Assembly (NCBI RefSeq): GCF_014333585.1 | Contig: NZ_JACSCW010000001.1 | Span: 186,001-250,000 of the forward strand | Reading direction: 5' to 3' | Length of the DNA: 64,000 nucleotides | Source: Hymenobacter sp. BT188 | Lineage (GTDB): Bacteria; Bacteroidota; Bacteroidia; Cytophagales; Hymenobacteraceae | In this document: positions 24,932-33,616 of the stretch, in pieces | How the letters are laid out: every line of letters starts with the position of its first letter | Numbering within the stretch: position 1 is the stretch's first letter | Position numbers and translations under genes: made by a program | Notes under the pieces: model-generated | What the model saw: only the letters and a program-made list of their open reading frames with translations | Told to the model about the DNA's origin: nothing | Database searches by the model: none

Positions 24932-26584
24932 TTACAGCTCTTGTTCTTCAGCTTCCAGCTCGGTGGGAGCGTTTTCCAGTTGGAATTTCTCCCACTCGCC
25001 CCGGTCGATGGTGTTGTTGGCGAGGGCCTGCTCAATCGCCAGGCTCTCGTGGTATTCGCGGGCCGCCGCCGACAGCGTCCACTTGGTCTCGATGCCGAGG
25101 CGTTCAATCTCGGTGCGAATCTGCGCTAGCTCCACCCGAAAGAATTCTTTGCGCGGGTTCGCCTTGTTGATTTGGTTGCGCAGGAAGTGCCGGTGCAGCG
25201 CCCGCTCCAGGGAGGGCGCATCATCGCTGAATAGCAGGGCGTGTACGTCGAACTCGAAGGGCACGGACGCGTCACCCAACTCGCGCACCCGGTCCAGGGG
25301 CTCCAGGCGCCGGGTCATGCCGATTTTGTAAACGTGCTCTCCAAACGAGCCAACGTTAGAGATGATATAGACGTGACCCGACTTGGTTTGCTGTGCCATG
25401 GACAGCGCCCTTTGGTTTTTCTCCTGGGCCACGTGGAGCCGTGCCTCCAGCTCCCGTAACTGCTCTTCAAACGCCGCCCGCTGCTCCGCCGAAGCCTTGG
25501 TGGCTTGCTGCTGTACCTTGTCGATGGCTTTCTGAATAGTATCTTCCTGCTTCGCCGCCTCGCGCTGCGCTTTCTCGAAGTCGCGCCGGGCCTTTTCCTC
25601 TTCTCGAATCTGCTCCTTAATGAGCCGTTGCTCCTCCCGTTCCTTGAGCTTTAATTCGTGGGCCACCGTGGCCCAGCGCAACTCTTCCAGGCGGGCCTGC
25701 AGGTAGTCGGGGGTAATGCGGGCCTCCTTGAAGGGCTTGCCTAGGTTATTCACCAGGGCGTAAGCATCCTTCATTTGTTGCGCCAGGGTGCCGTAGTTAT
25801 CGTGCTTGACACTGGCCAGGATGGTATCGACTTTGCCGTTGAAGGCATCGGTCACGAAGTTAACAGCACTGACGCTGCGCACGGCTTCTACGTAGTCACA
25901 CTGGGCGGCCAGGCGGCTGCTCACCATCAGGCGGGTCCGCTCCCGCGCTTTTTTCAACTCGGCCCCAGCCTGGGCGTGGCCGAATTCATCGGCTAATTCG
26001 TCCAGCAGCGAATAGGAGGGCAGCAGGTACTGGTCCCCGTAACCCCCAATGACATTTTTAAGGGCTTGGATGGTCTTTTCGAGGCCGTTGGCATTGCGGA
26101 CGGCAGCTAGGGCCTCCCCAGCTATTTCTTCCGCCCGTTGATTAGCGGAGCCCACAATCCGGGCCGCCTCCTGGGTGGCGTCGAGCAGTTTTCCGTCCGC
26201 TTGGGTTTGCAGGATGCGGGCTTTCAAGCCGGCCTCGTCACGGATGGCTTTGCCTTCGCTGCGCGCTTGCTGAAGCTCCTGCGCCGCGGCGGCCCGCAAC
26301 TCCGTGGCCTCGCTTTGGGCACGAGCGAGGAGGGTGGCTGCTTCCCGGTCCGCGGCGGCCCGTATCTGGCGGGCGTGTTCGTCAGCATCAAGGATGGCGC
26401 GATACTGGCTGAGCTGGTCCACTTCCTGGAGCAGTTGTGCTTCGCGGGTGGCGGCTGTTGCCGAGCGCTGCTCTTGTTCTACCCGAGCCTGGGCTAGGTC
26501 TTGATTTTTGGATTTAATTTTTAAACCTAGTACCAGAAGCAGAATCAGCGCACCGAGCAGTAATAGTAGTAGAGCTATAGTCAT
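24932..26584 (-). CDS. DUF4041 protein with C-terminal GIY-YIG (T5orf172/MUG113) domain
   Basis: The 550-residue protein has an N-terminal membrane segment (IALLLLLLGALILLLVLGL), a long coiled coil to about residue 170, a DUF4041-like region (VIGGYGDQYLLPSYSLLDEL to about 345), a second charged coil, and a GIY-YIG domain of the T5orf172 kind at about 405-505 (GHVYIISN, HVYKIGMTRR, RALHRHFLRNQIN, EFFRVEL). Such proteins are frequent in phages and mobile elements; their role is not established. The start at 26584 gives the membrane anchor directly; a TTG at 26611 would add nine residues. Confidence 0.85.
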   Translation of the reverse strand: MTIALLLLLLGALILLLVLGLKIKSKNQDLAQARVEQEQRSATAATREAQLLQEVDQLSQYRAILDADEHARQIRAAADREAATLLARAQSEATELRAAAAQELQQARSEGKAIRDEAGLKARILQTQADGKLLDATQEAARIVGSANQRAEEIAGEALAAVRNANGLEKTIQALKNVIGGYGDQYLLPSYSLLDELADEFGHAQAGAELKKARERTRLMVSSRLAAQCDYVEAVRSVSAVNFVTDAFNGKVDTILASVKHDNYGTLAQQMKDAYALVNNLGKPFKEARITPDYLQARLEELRWATVAHELKLKEREEQRLIKEQIREEEKARRDFEKAQREAAKQEDTIQKAIDKVQQQATKASAEQRAAFEEQLRELEARLHVAQEKNQRALSMAQQTKSGHVYIISNVGSFGEHVYKIGMTRRLEPLDRVRELGDASVPFEFDVHALLFSDDAPSLERALHRHFLRNQINKANPRKEFFRVELAQIRTEIERLGIETKWTLSAAAREYHESLAIEQALANNTIDRGEWEKFQLENAPTELEAEEQEL

Positions 26585-26730
26585 CAAAGGAGATAAGTAA
26601 GGATAAAGCAATTATCTGCAATATGCTATACTGCCCCGGATTATCATTCTCTACAACCTCACTTTGTATTATTTTTTTACAACATCTGCCGAAAAGGCCT
26701 GTTCCCTCTGTTGGTGCTTAGTTTAACGCT

Positions 26731-27330
26731 ATGGATGGATTCATAGGCCATGTGGGCCTCGCCCTGGCGACTTTCGCCGTCACCAATGTTGATGATTTAG
26801 TCCTACTAAGCCTGTTTTTTAGCAACCCGCGCTTCCCGGCCCGCTCGGTCGTGGCGGGCCAGTTCCTTGGGGTGGCGGTGCTGGTCGGGGTCAGCCTGCT
26901 GGGGCTCCTGCTGGGCCAATGGGGCAACCCCCAGATGATTGGGTGGCTCGGCCTTATACCCATCGGATTGGGCCTGCGCGCGGCCTGGCGATTGCATGCC
27001 GCGTCTGAGACCGAGGGGCCGGCGCCAAAGGAAGTTAAACCTGGCTCCACTGTGCTGCAGGTGGCCGCCATCACTGTTGCCAACGGAGCCGACAACGTCA
27101 GCATCTACATTCCCCTGTTTGCCACCTTGCCGGCTGTAGCCGTGGGCCTGTACTGCGGCGTGTTTGCGGTGATGGTGGGCGCGTGGTGCCTAGTGAGTTT
27201 TTACCTCGTGCAGTACCCTGCCCTCAACCGGGTCCTAATCCACTACGGCCACATCATCTTACCCTTCTTTCTCATTGCCCTGGGCGGCTGGATACTCTTT
27301 GAGACCCAAGCTTACACCTTGGTGCTGTAA
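26731..27330 (+). CDS. CadD-like cadmium/cation resistance transporter
   Basis: A 199-residue inner-membrane protein of the CadD/LysE superfamily with five to six membrane segments. The two half-repeats each carry an acidic motif: FAVTNVDDLVLLSLFF at about residues 15-30 and VANGADNVSIYIPLF at about 116-130, as in CadD transporters, which export or sequester Cd2+. The basic linker near 90-105 is typical. It is transcribed away from the DUF4041 pair and is a common kind of mobile-element cargo. The actual ion is inferred. Confidence 0.85.
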   Translation: MDGFIGHVGLALATFAVTNVDDLVLLSLFFSNPRFPARSVVAGQFLGVAVLVGVSLLGLLLGQWGNPQMIGWLGLIPIGLGLRAAWRLHAASETEGPAPKEVKPGSTVLQVAAITVANGADNVSIYIPLFATLPAVAVGLYCGVFAVMVGAWCLVSFYLVQYPALNRVLIHYGHIILPFFLIALGGWILFETQAYTLVL

Positions 27331-28031
27331 TGTGCAACAGCTCGTTGGTCACTGACTAGCAACGACCAGTTTGGCTAGAGGTTAATGTTCTGCGGTCACT
27401 CTTCGCTTTATTACGCTACGCTCCATGACGCTTGCGCATTGGCGACGTTCCCTACCTATGCGTGTAGTAGTAATAAGGTATTTCTTCTTATTCTTTTTAT
27501 ACACATCTAGTATTCCTCAGGGAGTACGGTTCCCTGGTAATAAAGCAACGACGAAGTTGTACGCACTCGCTCCGCTCTGCTAACCGCGCAACGGATAGCT
27601 TCGCTATCCTCACCGAGGGTTTCATATACCATGTGTGCCCCAAATTAGGTAAAAACCTTGCTCAGGAGCTGTAAACGCACTTTTTTGTAGGTTAAAATTA
27701 ATAAGAAGTTAGGTCATTTATAGGAGTATGGGGGACTCATTCAACCGGCCTTTAACCCGCTCCATTGAGCGGGCTCCCACGAGAGTAGCTGAAACTATTT
27801 ACCCTAGCTATTACCATCTAGCTCCTCGTTATGGTATGTTTAGAGGTGAGGGGTGTCTGCCTCTCTTATCGCCATGGTCGCGCACACTGACCTAAATGAG
27901 TGCCGGTGTCGGGGAGCTTTTCGTTGCGTTGCTTCCTCGACGTTCCTACCGCCTAACGCCACGGTCAGGGTCTAGCCCCGAATACAGATAAGAGTGCGGA
28001 GGGCTCGGCCCTCACCCATGCGAGTGTAGTA
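27331..28031. other. Long non-coding region with hairpins
   Basis: No gene is seen in about 700 bp. It contains perfect hairpins at 27593-27609 (GGATAGC/GCTATCC), 27756-27773 (CCCGCTC/GAGCGGG) and 27999-28013 (GAGGGC/GCCCTC), and a repeated word around 27458-27470 and 28017-28031 (ATGCG-TGTAGTAGT). It directly precedes the polymerase-like gene and could be a replication or transfer origin, or a structured leader; none is proven. Confidence 0.5.
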
Positions 28032-29489
28032 GTGCCTGTAAGTAAAGCTGGAAGGGGTAGCAAATGGCTATTTCTTCCCCCTCATTTAAATATTAACGAC
28101 CTGAACGTAGCCTTGACCGGCAAACCAGGAACATCAAAAATAACGACCGGGGTCTGCTACCTGTATAGCTACCTGATTGCTGGCGGCTTTGGCGTCGGTG
28201 GCAATAATTTCGGGGCCGACTACCGCCAGGTCCACAGTGACGTTGTGCGCTCCTTCCTAGGCAACTCCTACACCAAATGCCTGGATATTCTCCTAGAGCG
28301 GGGCTACCTGGAGCGGTTGGCGGTCAGCGAACACACCGGCGAGGTCAAGGAAAAAGGCGCTTATACGCCGCCCATCTACGGGATGACCGGTAAGTCCAAG
28401 CAATTCCGGATACCCGCCGCGCTACTGGGGGAAGACAAGAAGTATAAAATCATCCAGCAGCGACTGGGCAAGGCCGACCAAAACAAATTCGCCGCCATCG
28501 AGAACCGGGTGACCGCCATCACCGAAACCTACCGGCTCTACGTGCGGGAGCAGATGAAAACCATGGTGCTCCTGGACTCGCCGGAATCCCGGCAGGCGGT
28601 GGATAGCTTAGGGCTGGAGGGGCGAGTACGGGAGCCCGCGGAAAATTTCCTTGAACTGTTTAATTACAGCCCCTTCAACGAGGTTCCTATCGACTTGTTC
28701 GGTCACCGCGTGCACTCGCGGGTCGTGAACCTGCCACGGCTCCTGCGGCCGTATCTGCGCTTCCCTGACGACGATTCTCCCCTGGTTGAAATTGACCTGG
28801 TGAATTCCCAGCCGGCCATCCTGGCCTCTATTACCCCCGCCCTTATCAAGCGATTCGCCCCGGAGTGCAAGGCTGCAATTCCGCTGTTTAAAGCCGTACA
28901 GGGCGACGAAAACTATCAACGGTACCAACAGCTCTGTTTTGATAAAACCATCTATGAGACGCTTCAAAAGAGCTTTAATGAAACCTACGGGGAGCACCTG
29001 CGAAAGCCTCTGACCCGGGATGATGCCAAGGACGTATTCTACGCGGGCTCCTTCTCAGATTACGAGTACCTGGAGACAGAAACCTTGGCACACCTATCCG
29101 GTGAGCTACATGAGGTCCTTCAATTCGACCAAGATGAGCAAGCTATCCAAAAATGCGAGGAGCGCCTCCACGGCCTTCGGTGCTACCTAATATTCAAAAA
29201 AGAATTTCCGGCGGTGCACAGTCTGTTCCGCCAGCTCAAGGCCCTGGACTGGTCGGCGATAAACCGTGGGGAGCCCCATTCTAATAACTGCCTGCTGGCC
29301 CAGCGCATCGAGAGCAATCTCATTTACACCGTGCTCGTCAAAAGCGTTCTAGAAGCCGGAATCAGCCAGGTGGTGACAATTCATGACGCCCTGCTGGTGC
29401 GCCGGCAAGATGAGAAAAGAGCACGCGCCCTCGTCGAGCAGGAACTCCGGAAATTAAATCTCAAGTTGAAATTAAAGCAGAAGAGCTAA
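28032..29489 (+). CDS. Divergent single-subunit (family A-like) polymerase
   Basis: The 485-residue product has the three palm/fingers motifs of the family A DNA polymerase / phage-type RNA polymerase fold: motif A VEIDLVNSQPAIL (Asp255), motif B LTRDDAKDVFYAG with Arg329-x3-Lys333-x3-Tyr337, and motif C VTIHDALLV (His451-Asp452). The N-terminal 120 residues contain a winged-helix-like stretch (VVRSFLGNSYTKCLDILLER). No exonuclease domain is seen. It is much shorter than Pol I. It may be the element's replication protein; DNA versus RNA synthesis, and activity itself, are open. Translation starts at a GTG. Confidence 0.7.
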   Translation: MPVSKAGRGSKWLFLPPHLNINDLNVALTGKPGTSKITTGVCYLYSYLIAGGFGVGGNNFGADYRQVHSDVVRSFLGNSYTKCLDILLERGYLERLAVSEHTGEVKEKGAYTPPIYGMTGKSKQFRIPAALLGEDKKYKIIQQRLGKADQNKFAAIENRVTAITETYRLYVREQMKTMVLLDSPESRQAVDSLGLEGRVREPAENFLELFNYSPFNEVPIDLFGHRVHSRVVNLPRLLRPYLRFPDDDSPLVEIDLVNSQPAILASITPALIKRFAPECKAAIPLFKAVQGDENYQRYQQLCFDKTIYETLQKSFNETYGEHLRKPLTRDDAKDVFYAGSFSDYEYLETETLAHLSGELHEVLQFDQDEQAIQKCEERLHGLRCYLIFKKEFPAVHSLFRQLKALDWSAINRGEPHSNNCLLAQRIESNLIYTVLVKSVLEAGISQVVTIHDALLVRRQDEKRARALVEQELRKLNLKLKLKQKS

Positions 29490-29714
29490 GCCGAGTTGGG
29501 GCTAGGGACGCCACCCCGAGCTCCTCAAGGGGCCGGTAATTTCCTGCCTTTTGCTACCATATGCTCACCTCCTGCGATGAGGAAGTCAGGACAACCCTGC
29601 CTACGTGGCGGAATTTTCACCGCTAGAGTTTTTAGTAGGGCAGTGGGTCCCTTGGTTCGGAGTCGGCATAATTTCCGAAAATCAGCTCAAAAAAATAGAG
29701 CCATGATTCCTCTG

Positions 29715-29750
29715 TACCCCCCCCGTTCTCAATAGGGGGGGGTATTTTTA
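29715..29750 (+). terminator. Hairpin of eight C and eight G, likely terminator
   Basis: TACCCCCCCC and GGGGGGGGTA (29715-29744) enclose a 10-nt loop and are followed by TTTTTA. It lies 226 bp after the polymerase-like gene. Confidence 0.6.
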
Positions 29751-29844
29751 TCGAAAAGAGAGGGATACGGGGCCCAGGGGAGGGGGTAGGTGTCAAAATT
29801 CCTGTAGGGCTGGCTGCTAGGGCCGAAGGGTGATAAACGGGCAA

Positions 29845-29892
29845 GTACTCAAAAGGTACAATAAAGGGCTCCGTAGGTACTCAAAAGGTACA
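29845..29892. repeat. Two 16-bp iteron-like direct repeats
   Basis: GTACTCAAAAGGTACA occurs at 29845-29860 and 29877-29892, a 32-bp period (about three helical turns). Each copy is itself partly palindromic (GTAC...GTAC). The rest of 29490-29845 holds no convincing gene. Confidence 0.7.
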
Positions 29893-30290
29893 GTTTAGGG
29901 GCGTTTCGGTACAGGGTAATTCCCTGTTTTATATGCACGCGCTCACACCTTTCAGGGTAGGCGGTGACACCTAGTTTGGCCACTACTGAGTCGGTCCTAT
30001 ATCCGTGCGCTGGCGGCTCCACCACATTCTGCACCTGTCGGGCGGTCCGCCACCCGGGCTCGACGGCCCCGTCCAAGCTGCCCCATTTGCTGCCTGATAT
30101 TTCGGCCCCAGCCCGGTGCAGCTGGCTTGCCGCAGCAGCGCGTGGCCCTGCAACGGCAACTGCCGGTGCAGTTGCTCGTAGCCGAGGATGCTGATGATGG
30201 GCTCTGTGGTCCAGTCCAGTTCGTGGTAGGCCAGGGCCTCTACCGAGTGGCAGGGATTATCTACTAGCCGACTCTATCCACTTCCTTGTT
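29849..30290 (-). pseudogene. Possible frameshifted gene remnant
   Basis: Two overlapping minus-strand frames look protein-like: one from about 30260 (ALAYHELDWTTEPIISILGY) and, after a frame change near 30080, one reading GAVEPGWRTARQVQNVVEPP. Neither has a clear start or a recognised family. A decayed gene is possible; the alternative is that about 850 bp between 29490 and 30341 is simply non-coding. Confidence 0.25.
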
Positions 30291-30341
30291 GCTGTCGTAC
30301 TCTCTGCAAAGCCGCGTCAAGCTTATCAGTAAGATTCCCCT

Positions 30342-30944
30342 ATGCAGCCTCAAGCGACCTCCCTAGCCGCTCTCAGCGCCTATTTCAAAAACGACTACTT
30401 TCCCCTGACAGAGAAAGAAGAACAGGCGTTAGCGTCGCGTTTCACAGAACGCTCGATTAAGCGCCGGGCCTTCCTTCTGCAGCAGGACGAGATTTGCCAG
30501 TATGCCTCCTTCGTAGTGAGGGGCTGCTTTAAGCTGTACGCCGTCGACCAAAGCGGCAAAGAGCACATCCTGCAGTTTGCGGTAGAGAACGAGTGGGTGA
30601 CCGACCTGGCTAGCTTTTATGCCCAGAAGCCGAGCGGCGTCTACATCGAGGCGCTGGAGCCCGCGCTGGTGCTACAAATCAAGCACGCGGACCTGCTGGA
30701 CCTGTTTACCCACTTCCACAAGTTTGACCGCAATTTCCGCATCCTCGTGGAGCGGGGCTACATCGCGCTGCAGAACCGCATCCTGCAAAGCATCAGCGCC
30801 AATGCTGAGGAGCGCTACCAGAATTTCCTGGACCAGCACCCCCATTTAGCCAATCGACTGCCCAATACACAGATTGCCTCCTACCTGGGCATTACCCCGG
30901 AATTCCTGAGTAAAATCCGCAAGGACCGGGTCACCAAGGTCTGA
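30342..30944 (+). CDS. Crp/Fnr-family transcription regulator
   Basis: The 200-residue protein has an N-terminal cyclic-nucleotide-binding-type beta barrel (KRRAFLLQQDEICQYASFVV, residues about 40-125), a dimerisation helix, and a C-terminal helix-turn-helix with NTQIASYLGITPEFLSKIRK (about 174-193). There are no Cys clusters like those of Fnr. It stands four bases upstream of a 16-bp palindrome that recurs before two other island promoters, and is likely their activator. The second Crp/Fnr protein of the island (50552) is an alternative. Confidence 0.9.
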   Translation: MQPQATSLAALSAYFKNDYFPLTEKEEQALASRFTERSIKRRAFLLQQDEICQYASFVVRGCFKLYAVDQSGKEHILQFAVENEWVTDLASFYAQKPSGVYIEALEPALVLQIKHADLLDLFTHFHKFDRNFRILVERGYIALQNRILQSISANAEERYQNFLDQHPHLANRLPNTQIASYLGITPEFLSKIRKDRVTKV

Positions 30945-30947
30945 AGG

Positions 30948-31016
30948 CTTAACCTAGTTTAAGACTATTTCTTACGATTGTTTAGGGGCGGGGCCTGACC
31001 TATTGCCGGACCTTTG
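30948..31016 (+). promoter_or_regulatory. CRP-like operator and promoter of the hydrolase/PPC genes
   Basis: CTTAACCTAGTTTAAG (30948-30963) is a perfect inverted repeat around a 6-nt centre. The following bases up to about 30991 match the minus strand at 38237-38210 almost exactly, and a GGACCTTTG -7-like element follows at 31008-31016 with the same spacing in both. The palindrome centre lies about 65 bp before the expected start. Confidence 0.75.
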
Positions 31017-31034
31017 CATTGTTCAAACGATGCA

Positions 31035-31907
31035 ATGATGACTCGGCACCTTCTCGTCTTATTTCTCCTTTTCACTTCCACCGCTTTCGGCCAGCAGCGG
31101 CCGGCGAAGCCCCTGCGGGCCTTCCTGCAGGCTGCCCCCTCGCCGAAGGGAGCCGTTCAGTACGGCAACAACCCCAAGGCCGGGCACTACGCCCAGGCCG
31201 GCGACGCTAAAATCTATTACGAGGTGTACGGCAAGGGCCGGCCCTTCGTGCTGCTGCACGGTGGCATCTACGGCTCGACCTACGAGATGGGCCGCTTTAT
31301 TGACAGCCTCTCCCGCACGTACCAGGTCATTGCGGTTTCCACCCGGGGCCACGGCAAGTCGGAGTTGGGCACCGCGCCCCTTACCTACGAACAGCGGGCC
31401 ACCGATGTGGTCGCGGTGCTCAAGGCCGTGACCCGCGACAGCGCCATCGTGCTAGGCTTCAGCGACGGGGGCTTCGCCGGCCTCAAACTGGCTAGCCTAT
31501 ACCCCGAGCGGGTCCGCAAGCTCATTGTCATGGGGGCCAGCGAGCTGTACCCCGGCATGCGCAAATTCGAGTTTACCCCCCAGCAGGGCTTTGTCCTGGA
31601 CAGCGCCTACATGCGCCAGCAGTTGGCCCTGATGCCCCAGCCGCAGCGGCTGGCCGAGCACTTCACCAAAGTGGCGGACTTCTACAACCACCTGACCGTG
31701 GACAAAGCTGTGCTGGGAGCCATCCGCTGCCCCGTGCTGCTCATCGCCGGGGACCGGGACGAGGGCGTGTCGGTACAGCACGCGCTTAACACCGCGCAGT
31801 TGATTCCCCGCAGTCAACTGGCCATCATCCCCAACGCCCCGCACCCGGCCTTCCTGGTCAACTTCGAGGCGGTGTGGTACAGCATCGTGCCCTTTCTTAA
31901 TCAATAA
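31035..31907 (+). CDS. Secreted alpha/beta hydrolase
   Basis: A 290-residue alpha/beta-fold hydrolase with a signal peptide (LLVLFLLFTSTAFGQ). The nucleophile elbow is GFSDGG (about residue 145), the oxyanion region LLHGGIYG, the acid in AGDRDEG and the His in NAPHPAF. The substrate is unknown. It starts at 31035 (or the adjacent ATG at 31038), about 18 bp after the -7 element of a CRP-like promoter, and is followed after 4 bp by the PPC-domain gene. Confidence 0.9.
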   Translation: MMTRHLLVLFLLFTSTAFGQQRPAKPLRAFLQAAPSPKGAVQYGNNPKAGHYAQAGDAKIYYEVYGKGRPFVLLHGGIYGSTYEMGRFIDSLSRTYQVIAVSTRGHGKSELGTAPLTYEQRATDVVAVLKAVTRDSAIVLGFSDGGFAGLKLASLYPERVRKLIVMGASELYPGMRKFEFTPQQGFVLDSAYMRQQLALMPQPQRLAEHFTKVADFYNHLTVDKAVLGAIRCPVLLIAGDRDEGVSVQHALNTAQLIPRSQLAIIPNAPHPAFLVNFEAVWYSIVPFLNQ

Positions 31908-31911
31908 GCTC

Positions 31912-32487
31912 ATGAACCAGCACCTCAAAGTACTGACGGCAGCCCTCTTGTTGCTGCTCCGCGCCGGGCTTTCGGCCCAGGCTCAGGAGTATATCGGCAC
32001 CTCGACAGCCAAGCCCATGGACCTGAGCAAAGCGCCCGGGGTTAAAACGAAGCTCCTCAGCACCAGCGGGCAAACCAAAACCTACATTCTGGTCTTCGCT
32101 AAGGGCGACGAAATCGTGGCGGGCCTGACCAAGTTCGCCCAGCAGTATCACGTCAAAAACGCCCATTACCAAGCCATTGGGGATGCCCTGTCGGCCAAGA
32201 TTGGGGTCTATGACTACGAGCGCAAGCAGTTCAAAGTCATCCCCTTCGCGGAGCCCGTCGAGGTGGCGTCGCTGACCGGCAACATTACCCTGGTGGGCGG
32301 CAAGCCGGTCGCGCATACCCACGTTAGTCTGGCCACCTTCGACGGCCTGTTGCACGGGGGCCACCTGTTCGAGCTGATTTCCGGCCCTACCGTGGAGCTG
32401 TACGTGACCGTGGAGCCCACCCCGCTCTACAAACAGCACAACGCCGAGTTCGACGCCAACCTGATTGACCCGGACCTGACAAAATAA
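31912..32487 (+). CDS. Exported PPC/DUF296-domain protein
   Basis: A 191-residue protein with a signal peptide (AALLLLLRAGLSAQAQ) followed by a PPC (DUF296) domain: RLL-type first strand near residue 55, LVFAKGDEIVAGLTKFAQQY, GDALSAKIGVYDYERK, and the metal-site-like HTHVSLATFDGLLHGGHL near 140-157. PPC domains are otherwise known from DNA-associated AT-hook proteins and cytoplasmic bacterial proteins, so export is unusual. It is cotranscribed with the hydrolase (4 bp gap). Confidence 0.85.
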   Translation: MNQHLKVLTAALLLLLRAGLSAQAQEYIGTSTAKPMDLSKAPGVKTKLLSTSGQTKTYILVFAKGDEIVAGLTKFAQQYHVKNAHYQAIGDALSAKIGVYDYERKQFKVIPFAEPVEVASLTGNITLVGGKPVAHTHVSLATFDGLLHGGHLFELISGPTVELYVTVEPTPLYKQHNAEFDANLIDPDLTK

Positions 32488-32618
32488 CTCCTAAGCGGCT
32501 TCGGCCTCCGGCAGTCAATAACCCCAGGTTTTGCCTCGGTGCTGGCTTGCCGTGCGCCGCTCGCTTCTCACCATTCCACTTTCACTAGTTCGTTTTCACC
32601 CCTTTTACCCACTTTTTT

Positions 32619-33113
32619 ATGAACCTCCCCAACGTATTTCGCCTCTTTTTCCTGGCTCTCGCTTTGACGCCAGCTCTCCTGTCCTGCGACAAGGACGACG
32701 ATATGGTTGCCACGCCCGCCGTGGACACTGCCGCCGAGCAAACCGCCATTCAGCAGCTGCTCACCAACTACGGTACGGCGCTTAACGCTTCAAATGCCGC
32801 TACTGTAACGACGCTTTTCGCCACGGACGGTGTGTTTGCGGCTCCTGGCTCGCCGACCGCCACGGGCCAGACCCAGGTGCGGGCCGCCTTTAATGGCCTG
32901 TTCAGCGCCGTGACGCTCACCCTCGCCTTCACCCCGGCCCAAATCACGGTGGTGAATGCCGACTACGCCTTTGCCACGTCCACGTCCAGCGGCACGCAGG
33001 TGGTTAAGCCCTCCGGCCCGACCTCGCAGGTGAGCTTCCGCGAGCAGTGGGTGTTCGCGAAGGAAGGCGGCCAGTGGAAAATTGCCCGCTACATCTTCAA
33101 CCAGCCCCAGTAA
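32619..33113 (+). CDS. NTF2-like (SgcJ/EcaC-type) lipoprotein
   Basis: A 164-residue protein with a lipoprotein signal (FFLALALTPALLSCDKDD). The mature part is an NTF2/SnoaL-like cone fold: QTAIQQLLTNYGTALNASNA, VTTLFATDGVFAAPGSPTAT, and EQWVFAKEGGQWKIARYIFN at the end. The fold binds or transforms small molecules in other systems; the role here is unknown. It is followed after 7 bp by a second NTF2-like gene. Confidence 0.85.
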   Translation: MNLPNVFRLFFLALALTPALLSCDKDDDMVATPAVDTAAEQTAIQQLLTNYGTALNASNAATVTTLFATDGVFAAPGSPTATGQTQVRAAFNGLFSAVTLTLAFTPAQITVVNADYAFATSTSSGTQVVKPSGPTSQVSFREQWVFAKEGGQWKIARYIFNQPQ

Positions 33114-33120
33114 GTTCACC

Positions 33121-33510
33121 ATGTCCACGCAACTGGAAGCACTAGCTGCCGAGCAACTCCTGGCACAGTACGCCCAAGCCTTGAATTCGGCCGATACCAC
33201 TGCTTTGTCCTCGTTCTACACCCCCGACGGCGTATGTATGCCCAACGGTGTCCAGACGATTCCGGCCAGTGCACTCTCCGCCAGGGGAGCCGCCTTCTTT
33301 GCCAAGGCAGGCTTTGATATCGACTTCGCGGTAGAATCCGTAGCAGTGGATGGCTCCTACGCCTTTGTGCAGGCCACGGCTCACACCCGTACCACTAAAG
33401 GCAACGCTCATCCGCAAGTACGCCGCAGTCGGGATTTCTTCGTGCTGCGGCAGCAGGAGCAGGGCTGGAAAATCTTTTGCTACATCTTCAACAGCGTACA
33501 GGTCGCTTAA
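33121..33510 (+). CDS. NTF2-like (SgcJ/EcaC-type) cytoplasmic protein
   Basis: 129 residues from the ATG at 33121; no signal peptide. The family pattern is visible in EQLLAQYAQALNSADTTALS, FYTPDGVCMPNGVQTI and FFVLRQQEQGWKIFCYIFNS. It is a paralogue of the preceding lipoprotein and probably cotranscribed with it. A frame to 33082 would overlap the preceding gene. Confidence 0.82.
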   Translation: MSTQLEALAAEQLLAQYAQALNSADTTALSSFYTPDGVCMPNGVQTIPASALSARGAAFFAKAGFDIDFAVESVAVDGSYAFVQATAHTRTTKGNAHPQVRRSRDFFVLRQQEQGWKIFCYIFNSVQVA

Positions 33511-33616
33511 GCAGCGCTAATTGCTGCCAGCACACGTTTAGCGCCACTTCTCCTTCGCCAACGTATGCTGGCAACAAGCCTGCACCGCCCCATTAGCTGA
33601 CCATTACCCCATTCCG

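Noticed and set aside
29496..29735. 79-residue plus-strand open frame after the polymerase-like gene
   Set aside because: Composition is not protein-like (Pro/Arg-rich), and it runs into the C8/G8 hairpin.
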